Counted from the stretch's first letter, positions 8,845-20,015 are shown. The stretch: 64,000 nucleotides of DNA from Blastococcus sp. TML/M2B (GCF_016612865.1 NZ_JAENZZ010000003.1:62001-126000); one strand, 5' to 3'. Notes: generated from the sequence alone by a model not told the origin. Program-made: numbers and translations.

Positions 8845-10477
8845 TCAGCCGGGCGTTCCGATCGCCGCGCGGCTGACCAGCGCAGCGACGTCCGCGGACG
8901 CGGGGAGGGTGCCCAGCACCGCGCCCCAGTCGCCGCCGAGCCGGGACGCGCAGAAGGCGTCGGACACCGCTGCCGGGGCGTGCCGGAGGAGCAGCGAACC
9001 CTGGAGGCAGAGCGCGAGCAGGCCGGCGATCCGGCGGGCCCGCAGCGGCAGCCGCTCGGGGTCCCCGAGCTCCGCTGCGAGTCGCTTCACCGCGTCGTCG
9101 AAGCGCGGGTCCACCCCCCGGGCGAGGTCGATCTCCTCGATCACCGCGGCGAGCGACTCCGAGGAGCGGCCCACGGCCCGGAGGACGTCCAGGGCGATGA
9201 CGTTGCCCGAGCCCTCCCAGATGGAGTTCAGCGGCGCCTGCCGGTAGAGCCGCGGCAGCCCGGAGTCCTCGACGTAGCCGTTGCCGCCCAGGACCTCCAT
9301 CGCCTCCGCGACGACGCCGGGCGTGCGCTTGCAGACCCAGAACTTCGCCGCCGCGCCCGCCAGCCGCAGGAAGGCCGACTCCCCGGCGTCGACGGCGGCG
9401 GCGAGCCGGACGGCGAGCGCAGTCGCGGCCTCGCTCTCGACCGCGAGGTCGGCGAGCACGTTCTGCATGAGCGGCTGGTCGACCAGGAGTCGCGCCGAAG
9501 GCGGCGCGGTGCCGGGCGTGGTAGCCGGCCTGGGTCAGGGCGGCGCGCACCGTGGCCGCCGAGCCGAGCACGCAGTCCAGCCGGGTCATGTTGACCATCT
9601 CGATGATGGCCGGGACGCCGCGGCCCGGTTCGCCGACGAGCCAGCCCGTCGTGCCGTCGAACTCGACCTCGCTGGAGGCGTTGGACCGGTCGCCGAGCTT
9701 GTCCTTGAGACGTTGCACGTGGAACACGTTCCGCGATCCGTCGGGGAGCACCCGCGGGACGAGGAAGCAGGAGACGCCCTCGTCGAGCTGGGCCAGCACG
9801 AGGAACAGGTCGCTCATCGGTGCGGACGTGAACCACTTGTGGCCGGTCAGCCGGTGGGTGCCGTCCGGCTGGGGCACCGCCCGGGTGGTGCCGGCCCGCA
9901 CGTCGGAGCCGCCCTGCTTCTCGGTCATGCCCATGCCGGCGATCAGCCCGCGCTTGCCGGTGGGCTCGGCCAGCCCGAAGTCGTACTCCGTCGCCGTGAG
10001 CCCCGGCTCGAGCCGCGCGGCGAGCTCGGGCGCCCGGCGCAGGGCGGGGACGACGGCGTAGGTCATCGTCGTGGGACAGGCGTGGCCCATCTCCACCTGC
10101 GTCCAGCCCACGTAGCCGACCGCCCGGCGGACGTGGGCGTGCGCGTCCCCCTCGGCCGCGGCCCGCCACGGCGCCCCGGCGAGCCCGTTGCCGACCGCCG
10201 TGCGCATCAGCTCGTGCCAGGCCGGGTGGAACTCCACCTCGTCGATCCGGTGGCCGTAGCGGTCGTGCGTGCGCAGCCGCGGCGGGTTCTCGTTCGCCAG
10301 CCGCCCCCATTCCTGCGCCTGCTCGCTCCCGGCGAGCCGGCCCAGCCCGGCGAGGGAGTCCAGGGTGGCCCGGTCGGCGTGCCGCACGCAGGCCTCGGCC
10401 AGGGCGGCATCCCCCGCGATCGGGTCGTGCCCGACCAGCGGGGGCACCTGGTTGGTCACCTCGTGGGTGGCGGGCAT
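8845..10477 (-). CDS. aidB: AidB-like acyl-CoA dehydrogenase, frameshifted
   Basis: A flavoprotein of the acyl-CoA dehydrogenase superfamily, closest in layout to AidB of the adaptive response to DNA alkylation. The N-terminal ATHEVTNQVPPLVGHDP is characteristic of AidB, and the middle domain has GMGMTEKQGGSDVRAGTT, followed by HKWFTSAPMSDLFLVLAQ. The C-terminal part holds VLGGNGYVEDSGLPRLYRQA and SIWEGSGNV, the usual helical-domain landmarks. The frame breaks near 9492-9496: dropping one base gives AFGRLLVDQPLMQNVLADLA, the conserved sequence. Corrected length is 543 residues, matching E. coli AidB (541). It is preceded by no alkyltransferase gene here, so regulation by Ada is not shown. In vivo function of AidB is still debated: it protects DNA or has weak dehydrogenase activity. 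Confidence 0.85.
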
Positions 10478-10539
10478 GCCCGCACCGTAATTCCAGCGGG
10501 CCGTCCGGCGGCGGCCCCCGACCGCTCGCCCGCGGGGGG

Positions 10540-10929
10540 TCAGGCGCGGACGAGGCGCCCGAGGGCCAGGCGGGCGGCCGGGGCGTACCCCAGGACCAGC
10601 GGAGCCGGCCCGGACAGCCGCAGCCCGGTCGTCGTCCCGCCGCCGGGGCCCTCGGCGACCCAGTGCAGCAGCCGCACGTGCAGCGGCCCGACGGCGACCC
10701 GCCACGACCACCGGCTGGCGGCCTCGTCGACGTCCTCGACTGCGAAGGGCGCCGACACCCCCAGGGGGCCGCGCACCCGGCCGGCGAGACCGGGGGCCAG
10801 CCGGCCGGCCGGGAACTCCACGCCGGTGATCTGCGGCGACCAGCCCGGCCAGCGGGCCGGGACGGCGTACCGCTCCCAGACCTCGGCGGGCGGGGCGGTG
10901 CCGGTCGCGTGCAGGGTCAGCGTCGTCAC
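10540..10929 (-). CDS. SRPBCC family protein
   Basis: A 129-residue single-domain protein of the START/SRPBCC (polyketide cyclase-like) superfamily. The N-terminal strand and helix read TLTLHATGTAPPAEVWERYA with the frequent PARWPGWSPQI after it, and the C-terminal helix is the usual amphipathic one after the antiparallel sheet. Such small proteins bind a hydrophobic ligand in the cavity; the ligand is not predictable. The GTG at 10929 is used as start. It follows cinA by 43 bp on the same strand and is likely in the same transcript, without an obvious functional link. Confidence 0.7.
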   Translation of the reverse strand: MTTLTLHATGTAPPAEVWERYAVPARWPGWSPQITGVEFPAGRLAPGLAGRVRGPLGVSAPFAVEDVDEAASRWSWRVAVGPLHVRLLHWVAEGPGGGTTTGLRLSGPAPLVLGYAPAARLALGRLVRA

Positions 10930-10972
10930 CGCCGGGATGTGCCCCGCGGGGGCGCGCCGGACACCCGCACCG

Positions 10973-12256
10973 TCAGGCCGGGGGACCGCCGACCAGCAGT
11001 TCGCGCAGCAGGTGCAGCGCCATCGTGACGGAGCGTTCCCGCACCGCCGTCCGCGAGCCGCGCAACCGCAGGGCGCGGGCGACCTGCCCGTCCGGGCCGA
11101 CGACGCACACGTGCACGGTGCCGACCGGCTTGTCCGCGGTGCCGCCACCGGGGCCGGCGACTCCGGTGATCCCGACGCCGACGTCGGCACCGAAGCGGGC
11201 CCGGGCGCCCTCGGCCAGGGCCGCGGCCACCTCCGCGCTGACCGCACCGTGCGCCTCGATCAGCGCGGCAGGCACGTCGAGCAGGGCCTCCTTGGCGCTG
11301 TTCGCGTAGGCGGCGACCCCGCCGAGCAGGAACGCCGACGAGCCGGCGCGGGCGCTCAGCCGCCCGGCGAGCAGCCCCCCGGTGCAGGACTCCGCGGTGG
11401 CGACGGTGAGCCCCCGCTCGACCAGCGCGCCGGCCACGACCTCGTCGAGGTCCGGCCCGGTGGAGAAGATCGTGTCGCCGTGCCGCTCGGAGAGCACCGC
11501 GAGCAACCGGTCGTAGGCGGGCTGCGCGTCCGGGCCGAAGCGGGTGACGATCTCCAGCTCGCCCTCCCGCAGGCACGTGGTGATCTCCAGCCCGCCGAGC
11601 TCGTCGTCCGCGTCGCGCAGCGTGGCGGCCAGCTGGGCCTCGAGCGTGCCCCACAGCCGCACCGTCTCCTGGCGCAGCTCCGGCGCCCCGGTGAGCAGGG
11701 CGGCGACCGGCGCGGCGGCGAGCGCGGCGGGCCACATGCCGCGCAGCTCGCCCGGCGGGCCGGGGAGCACGACGACGACCGGGCCGGTCCGCCCCTCCGC
11801 GGGCGGGACGACGAGACCGGGCGCGGTGCCGACCGGGTCCAGGACCGTGGCGCCCGCGGGCACCCGCGCCTGCTTCCGGACGCCCTCGGCGGTCGACACC
11901 GGGTCGGCCCGCCAGCCGCGCAACGCCATGAGCCGGTCGACGACGGCGGCGATCCGCTGCTCGAGCTCGGGGTCCACGTCCGAGGGGCACCCCTGGTACG
12001 CGCCGACCACCTCGGCGGTCAGGTCGTCGGCGGTCGGCCCGAGCCCGCCGGTGGTGAGGAGGAGGGGGACGCCGGTGCCGGCGAGGAAGGCGAGGGCGTC
12101 GCGCAGGTCGTCGGGCCGGTCGCCCACCACGACGACGTGCCCGACGTCGACGCCGAGCTCCCGCAGCCGCTCGGCGAGCCACGGCCCGTTGGCGTCGGCG
12201 ACGCGGCCGGTGAGGACCTCGGTCCCGGTGACGACGATGCCGGCGCGGATGCTCAC
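10973..12256 (-). CDS. cinA: CinA family competence/damage-inducible protein
   Basis: A full-length 427-residue CinA. The N-terminal two thirds is the MoCF-like COG1058 domain, starting RAGIVVTGTEVLTGRVADANG with TTGGLGPTADDLTAEVV as the nucleotide-binding loop; in CinA it hydrolyses ADP-ribose or NAD-related compounds. The C-terminal third is the PncC-type nicotinamide mononucleotide deamidase domain with ATAESCTGGLLAGRLS and GITGVAGPGGGTADKPVGTV. Together the domains recycle pyridine nucleotides. Although named for competence, no DNA-uptake gene is nearby. It is divergent from a proline-rich membrane protein on the right and is followed by the SRPBCC gene. Confidence 0.93.
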   Translation of the reverse strand: MSIRAGIVVTGTEVLTGRVADANGPWLAERLRELGVDVGHVVVVGDRPDDLRDALAFLAGTGVPLLLTTGGLGPTADDLTAEVVGAYQGCPSDVDPELEQRIAAVVDRLMALRGWRADPVSTAEGVRKQARVPAGATVLDPVGTAPGLVVPPAEGRTGPVVVVLPGPPGELRGMWPAALAAAPVAALLTGAPELRQETVRLWGTLEAQLAATLRDADDELGGLEITTCLREGELEIVTRFGPDAQPAYDRLLAVLSERHGDTIFSTGPDLDEVVAGALVERGLTVATAESCTGGLLAGRLSARAGSSAFLLGGVAAYANSAKEALLDVPAALIEAHGAVSAEVAAALAEGARARFGADVGVGITGVAGPGGGTADKPVGTVHVCVVGPDGQVARALRLRGSRTAVRERSVTMALHLLRELLVGGPPA

Positions 12257-12371
12257 CCGACCGACCCTAGGGCGCCGCCCTCCGGTGCGCCCGGGGCGCC
12301 GGGCGCCGGGCCCCGGTTACGGTGCGGGGGCGGCCGGCCCGACGGCCGACCGACGCCAGCGAGGAGGATCC

Positions 12372-13091
12372 GTGAGTTCGCCGACCGACCCCCAGCCGCC
12401 CGCCGAGCCCGCGGTCCCGGCCCCGCCGAGCACGCAGGAGATCCCGGTCGCGGCACCACCGGTCAGCGCGCAGACGCTGCCCCCGCACCCCGGCGCCACG
12501 ACGCCCTCGCCGGTGCAGACGGTGCAGCCGACCGGCCCGGTCGGCCTCGTGCCCGGCCTGCCCGGGGCGCTGCCCCCGATCCCGCCGCCGGCTCCGGTCC
12601 CCGCCGCGACCGGCCCGGTGCCGCCCGTGGCGGAGGACCCCGCGGTCGAGGAGCTCCCGAGCGCGGTGACGCGGGAGGCGCCGGCCTCCGAGGCGCCGAC
12701 CGAGGTCGTCGCCGACGCCCCGGCGACCCCGCGGGACCGGTCGGCGCTGATCGGGCTCGGCCTGGTGGCCGCCTCGCTCCTCGCGCTGGAGCTCGGCCTC
12801 GGGCTGCGCTTCGGCGGCGAGTCGTTCTGGTCGGACATCCCGCTGTGGTCGGCGTTCGCGACGGTCTGCGCGGTCCTCGGCCTGGCGGTGTCGGCCGCGC
12901 TGCTCCCGGGCAGCCGGCGGCCGAGTGCGGCGAGCAGCTGGCGGATCGCCGCCGGTGGCGTGGTCGGCCTCGCCGTCTTCTGGGTGCTGGTCGTGCTGCC
13001 CGTCGTCGCCACCGACCGCGGCTTCCTGCTCACCGCCGCCCTCGGCCTGCTGGGCGCGGCGGTCTGGACCGGGCCCGCCCGCACGGGCTGA
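12372..13091 (+). CDS. Proline-rich protein with four C-terminal membrane segments
   Basis: A 239-residue protein that I cannot name. The first 125 residues are a proline-, alanine- and valine-rich, probably disordered cytoplasmic or surface arm. The C-terminal half contains four hydrophobic segments: about residues 128-150 (SALIGLGLVAASLLALELGL), 157-180, 193-213 and 216-235. The GTG at 12372 has an excellent GAGGAGG ribosome site five bases away. It converges on a PASTA kinase gene with only 18 bp between stops. The long proline-rich arm could serve as a binding platform or a kinase substrate, but that is inference from neighbourhood only. Confidence 0.65.
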   Translation: MSSPTDPQPPAEPAVPAPPSTQEIPVAAPPVSAQTLPPHPGATTPSPVQTVQPTGPVGLVPGLPGALPPIPPPAPVPAATGPVPPVAEDPAVEELPSAVTREAPASEAPTEVVADAPATPRDRSALIGLGLVAASLLALELGLGLRFGGESFWSDIPLWSAFATVCAVLGLAVSAALLPGSRRPSAASSWRIAAGGVVGLAVFWVLVVLPVVATDRGFLLTAALGLLGAAVWTGPARTG

Positions 13092-13109
13092 CCCCGCGGG
13101 CGGTCGCGC

Positions 13110-14657
<1,548 letters not shown>

Positions 14658-14718
14658 CTCGCGTTCCGTCGTCCTCCTGTCGTACCCGGCCTCCGGGGAC
14701 CCCGCGACCGGGGTACGT

Positions 14719-16359
14719 CTACGGGGTGACGGGATCCGTCGCGCCGGTCGTGGTGGGCGGCGCGGAGGTCGTCGTCGTCGGGGGCGGTGTCGACGACGAC
14801 GGCGGCGTGTCCGACGTCGTCGGGGGCGTCGTCGGCGTCGTCGGCGTGGTCGTGGCGGTACCGCTCGTGCTGCCCGGACCGGAGGTCCCGGTCGTCGGCG
14901 CGGACGGCGCGGTCGTCAGCCCCGCCTGCAGCGTGGGCTCCGGGTCGCCGGTGCCGGCGACCGTGCCGACCTCGGTCACCTCGGCCGGAGCCGGTGCGTC
15001 GTCGGTCGGGTAGGCGTCGTCGGGGGTGGCCGGGCCGCCGACACCGGTGCTCGACCGCGGCGGCGGGACGGCGTAGCGGACGACGACGACGTCTCCGGCC
15101 CGCAGCTGCCGGCCGGTCGGGGACAGGCCGGTGACCTGGTCGCGCGCCACGGCGGCCGTGATCTCGGCCTTGAGCTCGACCACGAGGCCGAGCGCGGTCA
15201 GCTCCTCGGCCACCTCGCCGACCGGGCGGCCCACGTGGTCGGCCGCGGTGAGCAGCAGGCTGCCGCTGTCCCGGGTCTGCGCCGCCTCCGCGGTGCCGGA
15301 GGGCGGCCCGTCGGAGAACCCGCGCAGCACCCCGGTGGCGATGCCGGCGCCGGCGACGAGGGCGACCAGCGGGGCCAGCGCCATCGCCACCCGCCGGCCA
15401 CGGCGGGGGGCCGGCGGACGCCGCACGCTCGCCTGCGTCGGTGGGCCGGCGAGCGCGCCCGGCGCGGGCGGCAGCGCGGCGAGGCCGGTCGTCGGCGGCG
15501 GCGGCAGGTCGGTCGGCTCGCCACCGGCCAGGACGTCGTCGACCGCGGCACCGAACGCGGCGCCGTCCGGGAAGCGGACGGCCGGGTCCTTGACCAGGGC
15601 GCGGGTGATCAGCGTTCGCAGACCGGGCGGCAGGTCGGCGGGCAGCGGCTCGGGGTCCTGCTGCACCTGCTTGAGCGCGATGGTGACCGCGTTGTCGCCG
15701 TCGAAGGCCGGGCGGCCGGTGAGGCACTCGTAGCCGATCAGCCCGAGCGCGTAGACGTCGCTGGCCGGGGAGGGGTGCCGGCCCTCGGCCTGCTCGGGCG
15801 AGAGGTACTGCGGGGTGCCGATCACCTGACCGGTGCGGGTGAGCGCGACGCTGCGGGCCGACCAGGCGATGCCGAAGTCGGTGATCTTCACGCTGCCGTC
15901 GGGGCGGACCAGGATGTTGCCGGGCTTCACGTCCCGGTGCACCAGGCCGGCGCGGTGCGCCTCGGCCAGGGCGAAGGCCGTCTGCTGCAGCAGCCGCAGC
16001 GTCGGCTCGGTGCCCAGGGCGCCCTCGCGGGCGAGCAGCGCCGAGAGGGGCTCGCCCTCGACGAGCTCCATGACCAGGTAGGCCAGCGTCTCGCCCGTGC
16101 CGTCCTGGGCGGTCTCCTCGCCGTAGTCGAAGACCGCGGCGACGTTCGGGTGGCTCAGCGAGGCCGCGTGCTGCGCCTCGGCCCGGAAGCGGGCCAGGAA
16201 GCTGGGGTCGCCGGTGTACTCGCTGCGCAGCACCTTGACCGCGACCGAGCGGTGCAGGGCGGTGTCGACGCCGCGCCAGACCTGACCCATCCCGCCCGCG
16301 GCGATCAGCCCGAGGAGTTCGTAGCGGTCACCCAGGCACCGTCGTCCTGGTTCGACCAC
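14719..16359 (-). CDS. PASTA-domain serine/threonine protein kinase
   Basis: A 546-residue transmembrane kinase, paralogue of the gene just downstream. The kinase domain (about residues 12-275) carries AAGGMGQVWRG, AVKVLRSEY, HRDVKPGNILV, ITDFGIAWS and GTPQYLSPEQ, all catalytic elements intact. After a proline-rich linker there is one membrane helix (about 327-347), one PASTA-like domain (about 365-430) and a threonine/proline-rich tail of about 110 residues that looks like a wall-spanning or O-glycosylated stalk. Strong similarity in the stretch FLARFRAEAQHAA shared with the neighbour supports duplication. The start at 16359 is reasonable: the family N-terminus begins a few residues before the first strand. 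It is likely co-transcribed with the downstream kinase (61 bp gap). Confidence 0.93.
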   Translation of the reverse strand: MVEPGRRCLGDRYELLGLIAAGGMGQVWRGVDTALHRSVAVKVLRSEYTGDPSFLARFRAEAQHAASLSHPNVAAVFDYGEETAQDGTGETLAYLVMELVEGEPLSALLAREGALGTEPTLRLLQQTAFALAEAHRAGLVHRDVKPGNILVRPDGSVKITDFGIAWSARSVALTRTGQVIGTPQYLSPEQAEGRHPSPASDVYALGLIGYECLTGRPAFDGDNAVTIALKQVQQDPEPLPADLPPGLRTLITRALVKDPAVRFPDGAAFGAAVDDVLAGGEPTDLPPPPTTGLAALPPAPGALAGPPTQASVRRPPAPRRGRRVAMALAPLVALVAGAGIATGVLRGFSDGPPSGTAEAAQTRDSGSLLLTAADHVGRPVGEVAEELTALGLVVELKAEITAAVARDQVTGLSPTGRQLRAGDVVVVRYAVPPPRSSTGVGGPATPDDAYPTDDAPAPAEVTEVGTVAGTGDPEPTLQAGLTTAPSAPTTGTSGPGSTSGTATTTPTTPTTPPTTSDTPPSSSTPPPTTTTSAPPTTTGATDPVTP

Positions 16360-16610
16360 GGGGGGTCACTCCTGTCCACGTTCCGCCGGCTGGTGCGGGG
16401 ACACCGCACCACCGGACGGTTCGTCCGGGCACAGCTCCCCCGACCCTCCGGTGTCCAGACCGGGTCCGGTCTACACATGCGGAGGGGCGGACCCCATGAT
16501 CGCCCGGGTGGAGAGCCGTTCCCCAGCACCGCCGAGGTGACCCGGACGACTCCCCCGGCGCGCCCGGCGTGCCCGTTGCTGCCCGTAGCCGGTGGATGAC
16601 CGGTGTCGGT

Positions 16611-17912
16611 TCAGCCCTCGAAGAGCGCGCGCCCCCACCAGTCGTCGTCGCCCTGCACGCCCGGCGGGCAGGCGAAGACCGCCGACGACGTGTGCCGGAT
16701 GTACTCGTTCATCGCGTCGAGCCGCAGGTTGCGCTGCACCTGGACGAAGCCGGTGGCGGGATCGCGCTGGTAGGCGATGAAGAACAGCCCGGCGTCGAGC
16801 CGGCCCAGCCCGTCCGAGCCGTCGACGAAGCTGTACCCGCGCCGCAGGATCGCCGTCCCCGAGTTCGTGGGGTGGGCGAGGAAGACGTGCGAGGTCTCCG
16901 GGATCGCGAACTCGCCGTCGACCTGCTTCGTGAAGTCGACCGGGTCGAACTCCGCCTGCTGGCCCAGCGGCGCGCCGCTGCCCTTGGTCCGCCCGATGGT
17001 CCGGTGCTGCTCGTCCAGCGACGAGGTGTCCCAGGGCTCGATGAGCATGCGGATCCGGCGGGTGACCAGGTAGGAGCCACCGGCGAGCCAGTCCGCGCCG
17101 CTGTCGCCGTCGGCCACCCACACGAAGCGGTCCAGCCCGGCCGACGCCTCGGCCTTGAGGTTGTTCGTGCCGTCCTTGAAGCCGAAGAGGTTGCGCGGGG
17201 TGTCCTGCCCGGTGCTGGTGGACGACGTCCGCCCGAAGCCGAGCTGGGACCAGCGCACGCTCACCACGCCGGCACCCAGGCGCACCAGGTTGCGGACGGC
17301 GTGCACCGCGACCTGCGGATCGTTCGCGCAGGCCTGGATGCAGAGGTCGCCGCCGCTGATCTCGGGCCGCAGCTGGTCGCCGGGGAAGGCGGGCAGCTCG
17401 GTCAGGGGGGCGGGGCGGCGGGCGGCCAGCCCGAACCGGTCGGTGCCGTCGGCCGCGGTGAACAGCGTCGGGCCGAACCCGATGGTCAGCGTCAGGCCCG
17501 AGGGCGGCAGCCCGATCGCCTCGCCGGTGTCGTCCGGGGGCGCGTACCGCTCGCCGTCCACCGCCCCGACCGGGCCGGCGTCCCGGCCCGCGGTCATGCG
17601 GCGGGCCGCGTCGGTCCAGGCCTTCAGCACCGCGACGAGCTCGTCGCGGTCGTCGGTGGTGACGTCGAGGGCGACGAAGTGCAGCCGGTCCTGCGCGGGG
17701 GTGACGATGCCGGCCTGGTGCGGGCCGGTGAAGGGGACGGCGTCGTCCGCGCGGGGGCCGCCCGGTGCCGGCTCCTGCGCCGTCGACCGGCCGATCAGCC
17801 CGCCGGTCGCCCCGGCCGCCACCACGCCGGCGGTGCCCGCCCCCAGCCAGCCGAAGAGCCGCCGCCGGGAGACCCCCGCCGGCTGCTCCTCCGGTCCCTG
17901 CTGCTCGGTCAT
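16611..17912 (-). CDS. efeB: EfeB deferrochelatase/DyP-type heme peroxidase
   Basis: A 433-residue Tat-exported DyP peroxidase, third gene of efeUOB. The N-terminus has the twin-arginine signal SRRRLFGWLGAGTAGVVAAG. The mature enzyme shows the DyP signature GFKDGTNN near residue 249 (the aspartate replaces the distal histidine of plant peroxidases), LCIQACANDPQVAVHAVRNL, and HRTIGR near residue 300. EfeB oxidises ferrous iron for uptake through EfeU/EfeO and has been reported to take iron from heme without breaking the porphyrin ring. The gene starts four bases after the efeO stop, with AGGTGA before the ATG, so it is translationally linked to efeO. Confidence 0.95.
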   Translation of the reverse strand: MTEQQGPEEQPAGVSRRRLFGWLGAGTAGVVAAGATGGLIGRSTAQEPAPGGPRADDAVPFTGPHQAGIVTPAQDRLHFVALDVTTDDRDELVAVLKAWTDAARRMTAGRDAGPVGAVDGERYAPPDDTGEAIGLPPSGLTLTIGFGPTLFTAADGTDRFGLAARRPAPLTELPAFPGDQLRPEISGGDLCIQACANDPQVAVHAVRNLVRLGAGVVSVRWSQLGFGRTSSTSTGQDTPRNLFGFKDGTNNLKAEASAGLDRFVWVADGDSGADWLAGGSYLVTRRIRMLIEPWDTSSLDEQHRTIGRTKGSGAPLGQQAEFDPVDFTKQVDGEFAIPETSHVFLAHPTNSGTAILRRGYSFVDGSDGLGRLDAGLFFIAYQRDPATGFVQVQRNLRLDAMNEYIRHTSSAVFACPPGVQGDDDWWGRALFEG

Positions 17913-17916
17913 CGCA

Positions 17917-19062
17917 TCACCTGCGGGCGACGACCGCCGCGACCTGGCTGACCGACTCGGTCAGGGCGGTGATGCGGTCGCTGAGGCCCTTGAGCTGGTC
18001 CTGGGTGAGCTGGTCGTGCAGCATCCAGCCGTCGCCGGCGCGGTACTGCCCGAGCTCGGCCTCGGTCTCGGCGAACCGCTCGTCGATCTCGGCGACCAGC
18101 TCGGGGTCGGCCTCCTCGAGGAACGGCCGCAGCGCCTGCACGGCGGCCTGCGAGCCCTCGACGTTGGCCGCGAAGTCCCACAGGTCGGTGCGCGAGTAGC
18201 GCTCCTCCTCGCCGGTGATCTTGCCGGTGGCGACCTCGTCGAGGAGCGCCTTCGCGCCGTTGGCCAGCTGCAGGGGCTCCAGCGTCGTCTCGTCCGCCAG
18301 CTCCACGACCCGCCGGACGTCGGCCAGGAGGTTGTCGGCGTAGGGGCCCATGGCGGAGACGTCGCCGGTCACCCACAGCGCCTGCTCGATGCGGTGGAAG
18401 CCGGTGAAGTCCTGGCCCTCCTCCTGGTCGCCCTCGCGGCCGTCGATCAGCGGGTCGAGGTCGCCGAAGATCTCCGCCACCGGCTCGATCCGCTCCCAGT
18501 AGGTGCGCGCCACGGGGTACAGCGCCTTCGCGCCCTCGACGTCGCCGGCCTTCACGGCGTCCACGAAGGCGGTGGTCTGCTCGATGAGCGCGCCGGTCTG
18601 GCTCTGCACGTAGCGCTGGTAGTCGACGCCGGCCTGGGCGAGGGACTCGTCCTCGGACAGCTGGGCCGCCTCGCCGGTGACGGTGAGCGGGTTGCGGATG
18701 CCGTCGCCGATCATCCCCGGCTTGCAGACGGTCTCGTACTCACCGGCCGGCAGCTCCACGAGCAGCGGCCGGCTCAGGCCGGGCGCGATGTTCTCGATCT
18801 CGGCCATCACGCGGTCGCCCTCGGCGTACACGTAGAACTCGGTGACCTTGCTGCCCTCGTTCGTGATCTCGAACTCGTGCGTCCCCGCGGGCAGCTCGTC
18901 GGCCTCGACGTCGCACGCGTCGTCGGACGCGGCGACGGGGATGGTGTCGGCCGGCGTGCCGCCGCCGCCGTCGCCGCCGTCGTCGGACCCGCCGCAGGCG
19001 GCGGTGAGGACGACGAGGGCCAGGGCCGGCAGGAGGGCGAGCCGGCGGTCACGCAGGGACAT
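17917..19062 (-). CDS. efeO: EfeO iron-uptake lipoprotein (cupredoxin plus M75 peptidase-like)
   Basis: A 381-residue periplasmic-side component of the EfeUOB ferrous iron transporter. It has a lipoprotein signal with lipobox LTAAC near residue 23, then an acidic-glycine linker, an N-terminal cupredoxin-like domain (about residues 45-130), and the imelysin/M75 domain with the metal-binding HRIEQALW (HxxE) motif near residue 217. The cupredoxin part is thought to oxidise or bind iron and the M75 part to deliver ferric ion to EfeU. The ATG at 19062 overlaps the 3' end of efeU by 14 bp. Expression is probably iron-controlled through the box upstream of efeU. Confidence 0.94.
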   Translation of the reverse strand: MSLRDRRLALLPALALVVLTAACGGSDDGGDGGGGTPADTIPVAASDDACDVEADELPAGTHEFEITNEGSKVTEFYVYAEGDRVMAEIENIAPGLSRPLLVELPAGEYETVCKPGMIGDGIRNPLTVTGEAAQLSEDESLAQAGVDYQRYVQSQTGALIEQTTAFVDAVKAGDVEGAKALYPVARTYWERIEPVAEIFGDLDPLIDGREGDQEEGQDFTGFHRIEQALWVTGDVSAMGPYADNLLADVRRVVELADETTLEPLQLANGAKALLDEVATGKITGEEERYSRTDLWDFAANVEGSQAAVQALRPFLEEADPELVAEIDERFAETEAELGQYRAGDGWMLHDQLTQDQLKGLSDRITALTESVSQVAAVVARR

Positions 19063-19954
19063 GCGGGGAGGTCTCCGAGTTCGTGGGGGTCGTTGCCGAG
19101 GAGGAGCCGGGGGCCGCACCGCCGCGGGGAGCGGCGGGCGTGCGCGCGGGCCAGAGGAAGAGGACCAGCACCGGCACGAGGTAGACCACGTAGGCGATCG
19201 TCTCGAGCACGGTCGGGGCCGCGGTGATGTTGAACATCCCGGCGAGGGCCGCGCCGTACCAGCTGCCGGGGTCCAGGACGCCGGAGATGTCGAACGCGAT
19301 CACGTCCAGGCCCGGGAGGACGCCGGCCTCCTGGAAGTCGTGGATGCCGTACTTGAGGATGCCGGCCGCGACGAAGACCAGGAGCACCCCGCTGACGGTG
19401 AAGAACCGCTGCAGGTTCACCCGGATCGCGCCGGCGTAGAGCCCCGCGCCGAGGAGGATCGCGGTGAGGACGCCGAGGGAGATCGCGACCAGCGGGGTCG
19501 CGGTCGAGGAGGCCCCCTGGGCGGCCGCGTAGAACAGCAGCGCCGTCTCCAGGCCCTCGCGGATGACCGAGACGAACGCGATGCCGGCCACCGCCAGGGC
19601 GCCGGCGCCGACCGCCGTCTCGAGCCGGCCGGTGAGCTCGCCCTTGAGCCGGCGCGCCGTGCGGCGCATCCAGAAGATCATCCAGGTGACCAGGACGACG
19701 GCCAGCACCGAGGCCACCGCCTCGAACAGCTCGCGCGAGCGGTAGTCGGCCAGCAGCGAGGTCTCGGTGTAGGTCAGCAGGCCGCCGAAGATCACCGACA
19801 GCGCCACGGCGACGGCGACGCCGCCCCAGAGCGGCAGCAGCTCGCGGCGGCGACCGGACTTCACGAGGTAGGCCACGAGGATGCTGACGACGAGCGTCGC
19901 CTCGAGGCCCTCGCGCAGGCCGATCAGGAAGCTGGCGAGGAACGCCTGATCCAT
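19049..19954 (-). CDS. efeU: EfeU ferrous iron permease (FTR1 family)
   Basis: A 301-residue integral membrane permease of the FTR1/OFeT family. The N-terminal helix contains GLREGLEATL and a mid-protein helix VIREGLETALL, the two REGLE motifs whose glutamates carry iron through the membrane. About seven hydrophobic helices are seen, followed by a proline/serine-rich cytoplasmic tail. ATG at 19954 fits the family start exactly (MDQAFLASFLIGLREGLE). It is the first gene of efeU-efeO-efeB, and its stop overlaps efeO. A DtxR/IdeR-like dyad lies 43 bp upstream. Confidence 0.95.
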   Translation of the reverse strand: MDQAFLASFLIGLREGLEATLVVSILVAYLVKSGRRRELLPLWGGVAVAVALSVIFGGLLTYTETSLLADYRSRELFEAVASVLAVVLVTWMIFWMRRTARRLKGELTGRLETAVGAGALAVAGIAFVSVIREGLETALLFYAAAQGASSTATPLVAISLGVLTAILLGAGLYAGAIRVNLQRFFTVSGVLLVFVAAGILKYGIHDFQEAGVLPGLDVIAFDISGVLDPGSWYGAALAGMFNITAAPTVLETIAYVVYLVPVLVLFLWPARTPAAPRGGAAPGSSSATTPTNSETSPHVPA

Positions 19955-19996
19955 GCGGGAACCGATCGTCGACGGGCCGGCCCCGTCCGGACGGAC

Positions 19997-20015
19997 GAAG
20001 GGCAGGCATACCTTA
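19997..20015. promoter_or_regulatory. Candidate DtxR/IdeR iron box upstream of efeU
   Basis: The 19-base sequence GAAGGGCAGGCATACCTTA matches the DtxR/IdeR consensus TTAGGTTAGSCTAACCTAA at about 12 positions by my alignment, best in the right half (GGC..ACCT.A). It lies 43 bp upstream of the efeU start, where an iron-loaded repressor would block transcription. Position and target make sense; the match is only moderate. Confidence 0.45.

Noticed and set aside
9712-9725. GTTGCACGTGGAAC, a parS-like sequence
   Set aside because: It lies inside aidB, encodes a conserved stretch (FHVQRLKDK) and is not a full palindrome, so chance within coding sequence is more likely.
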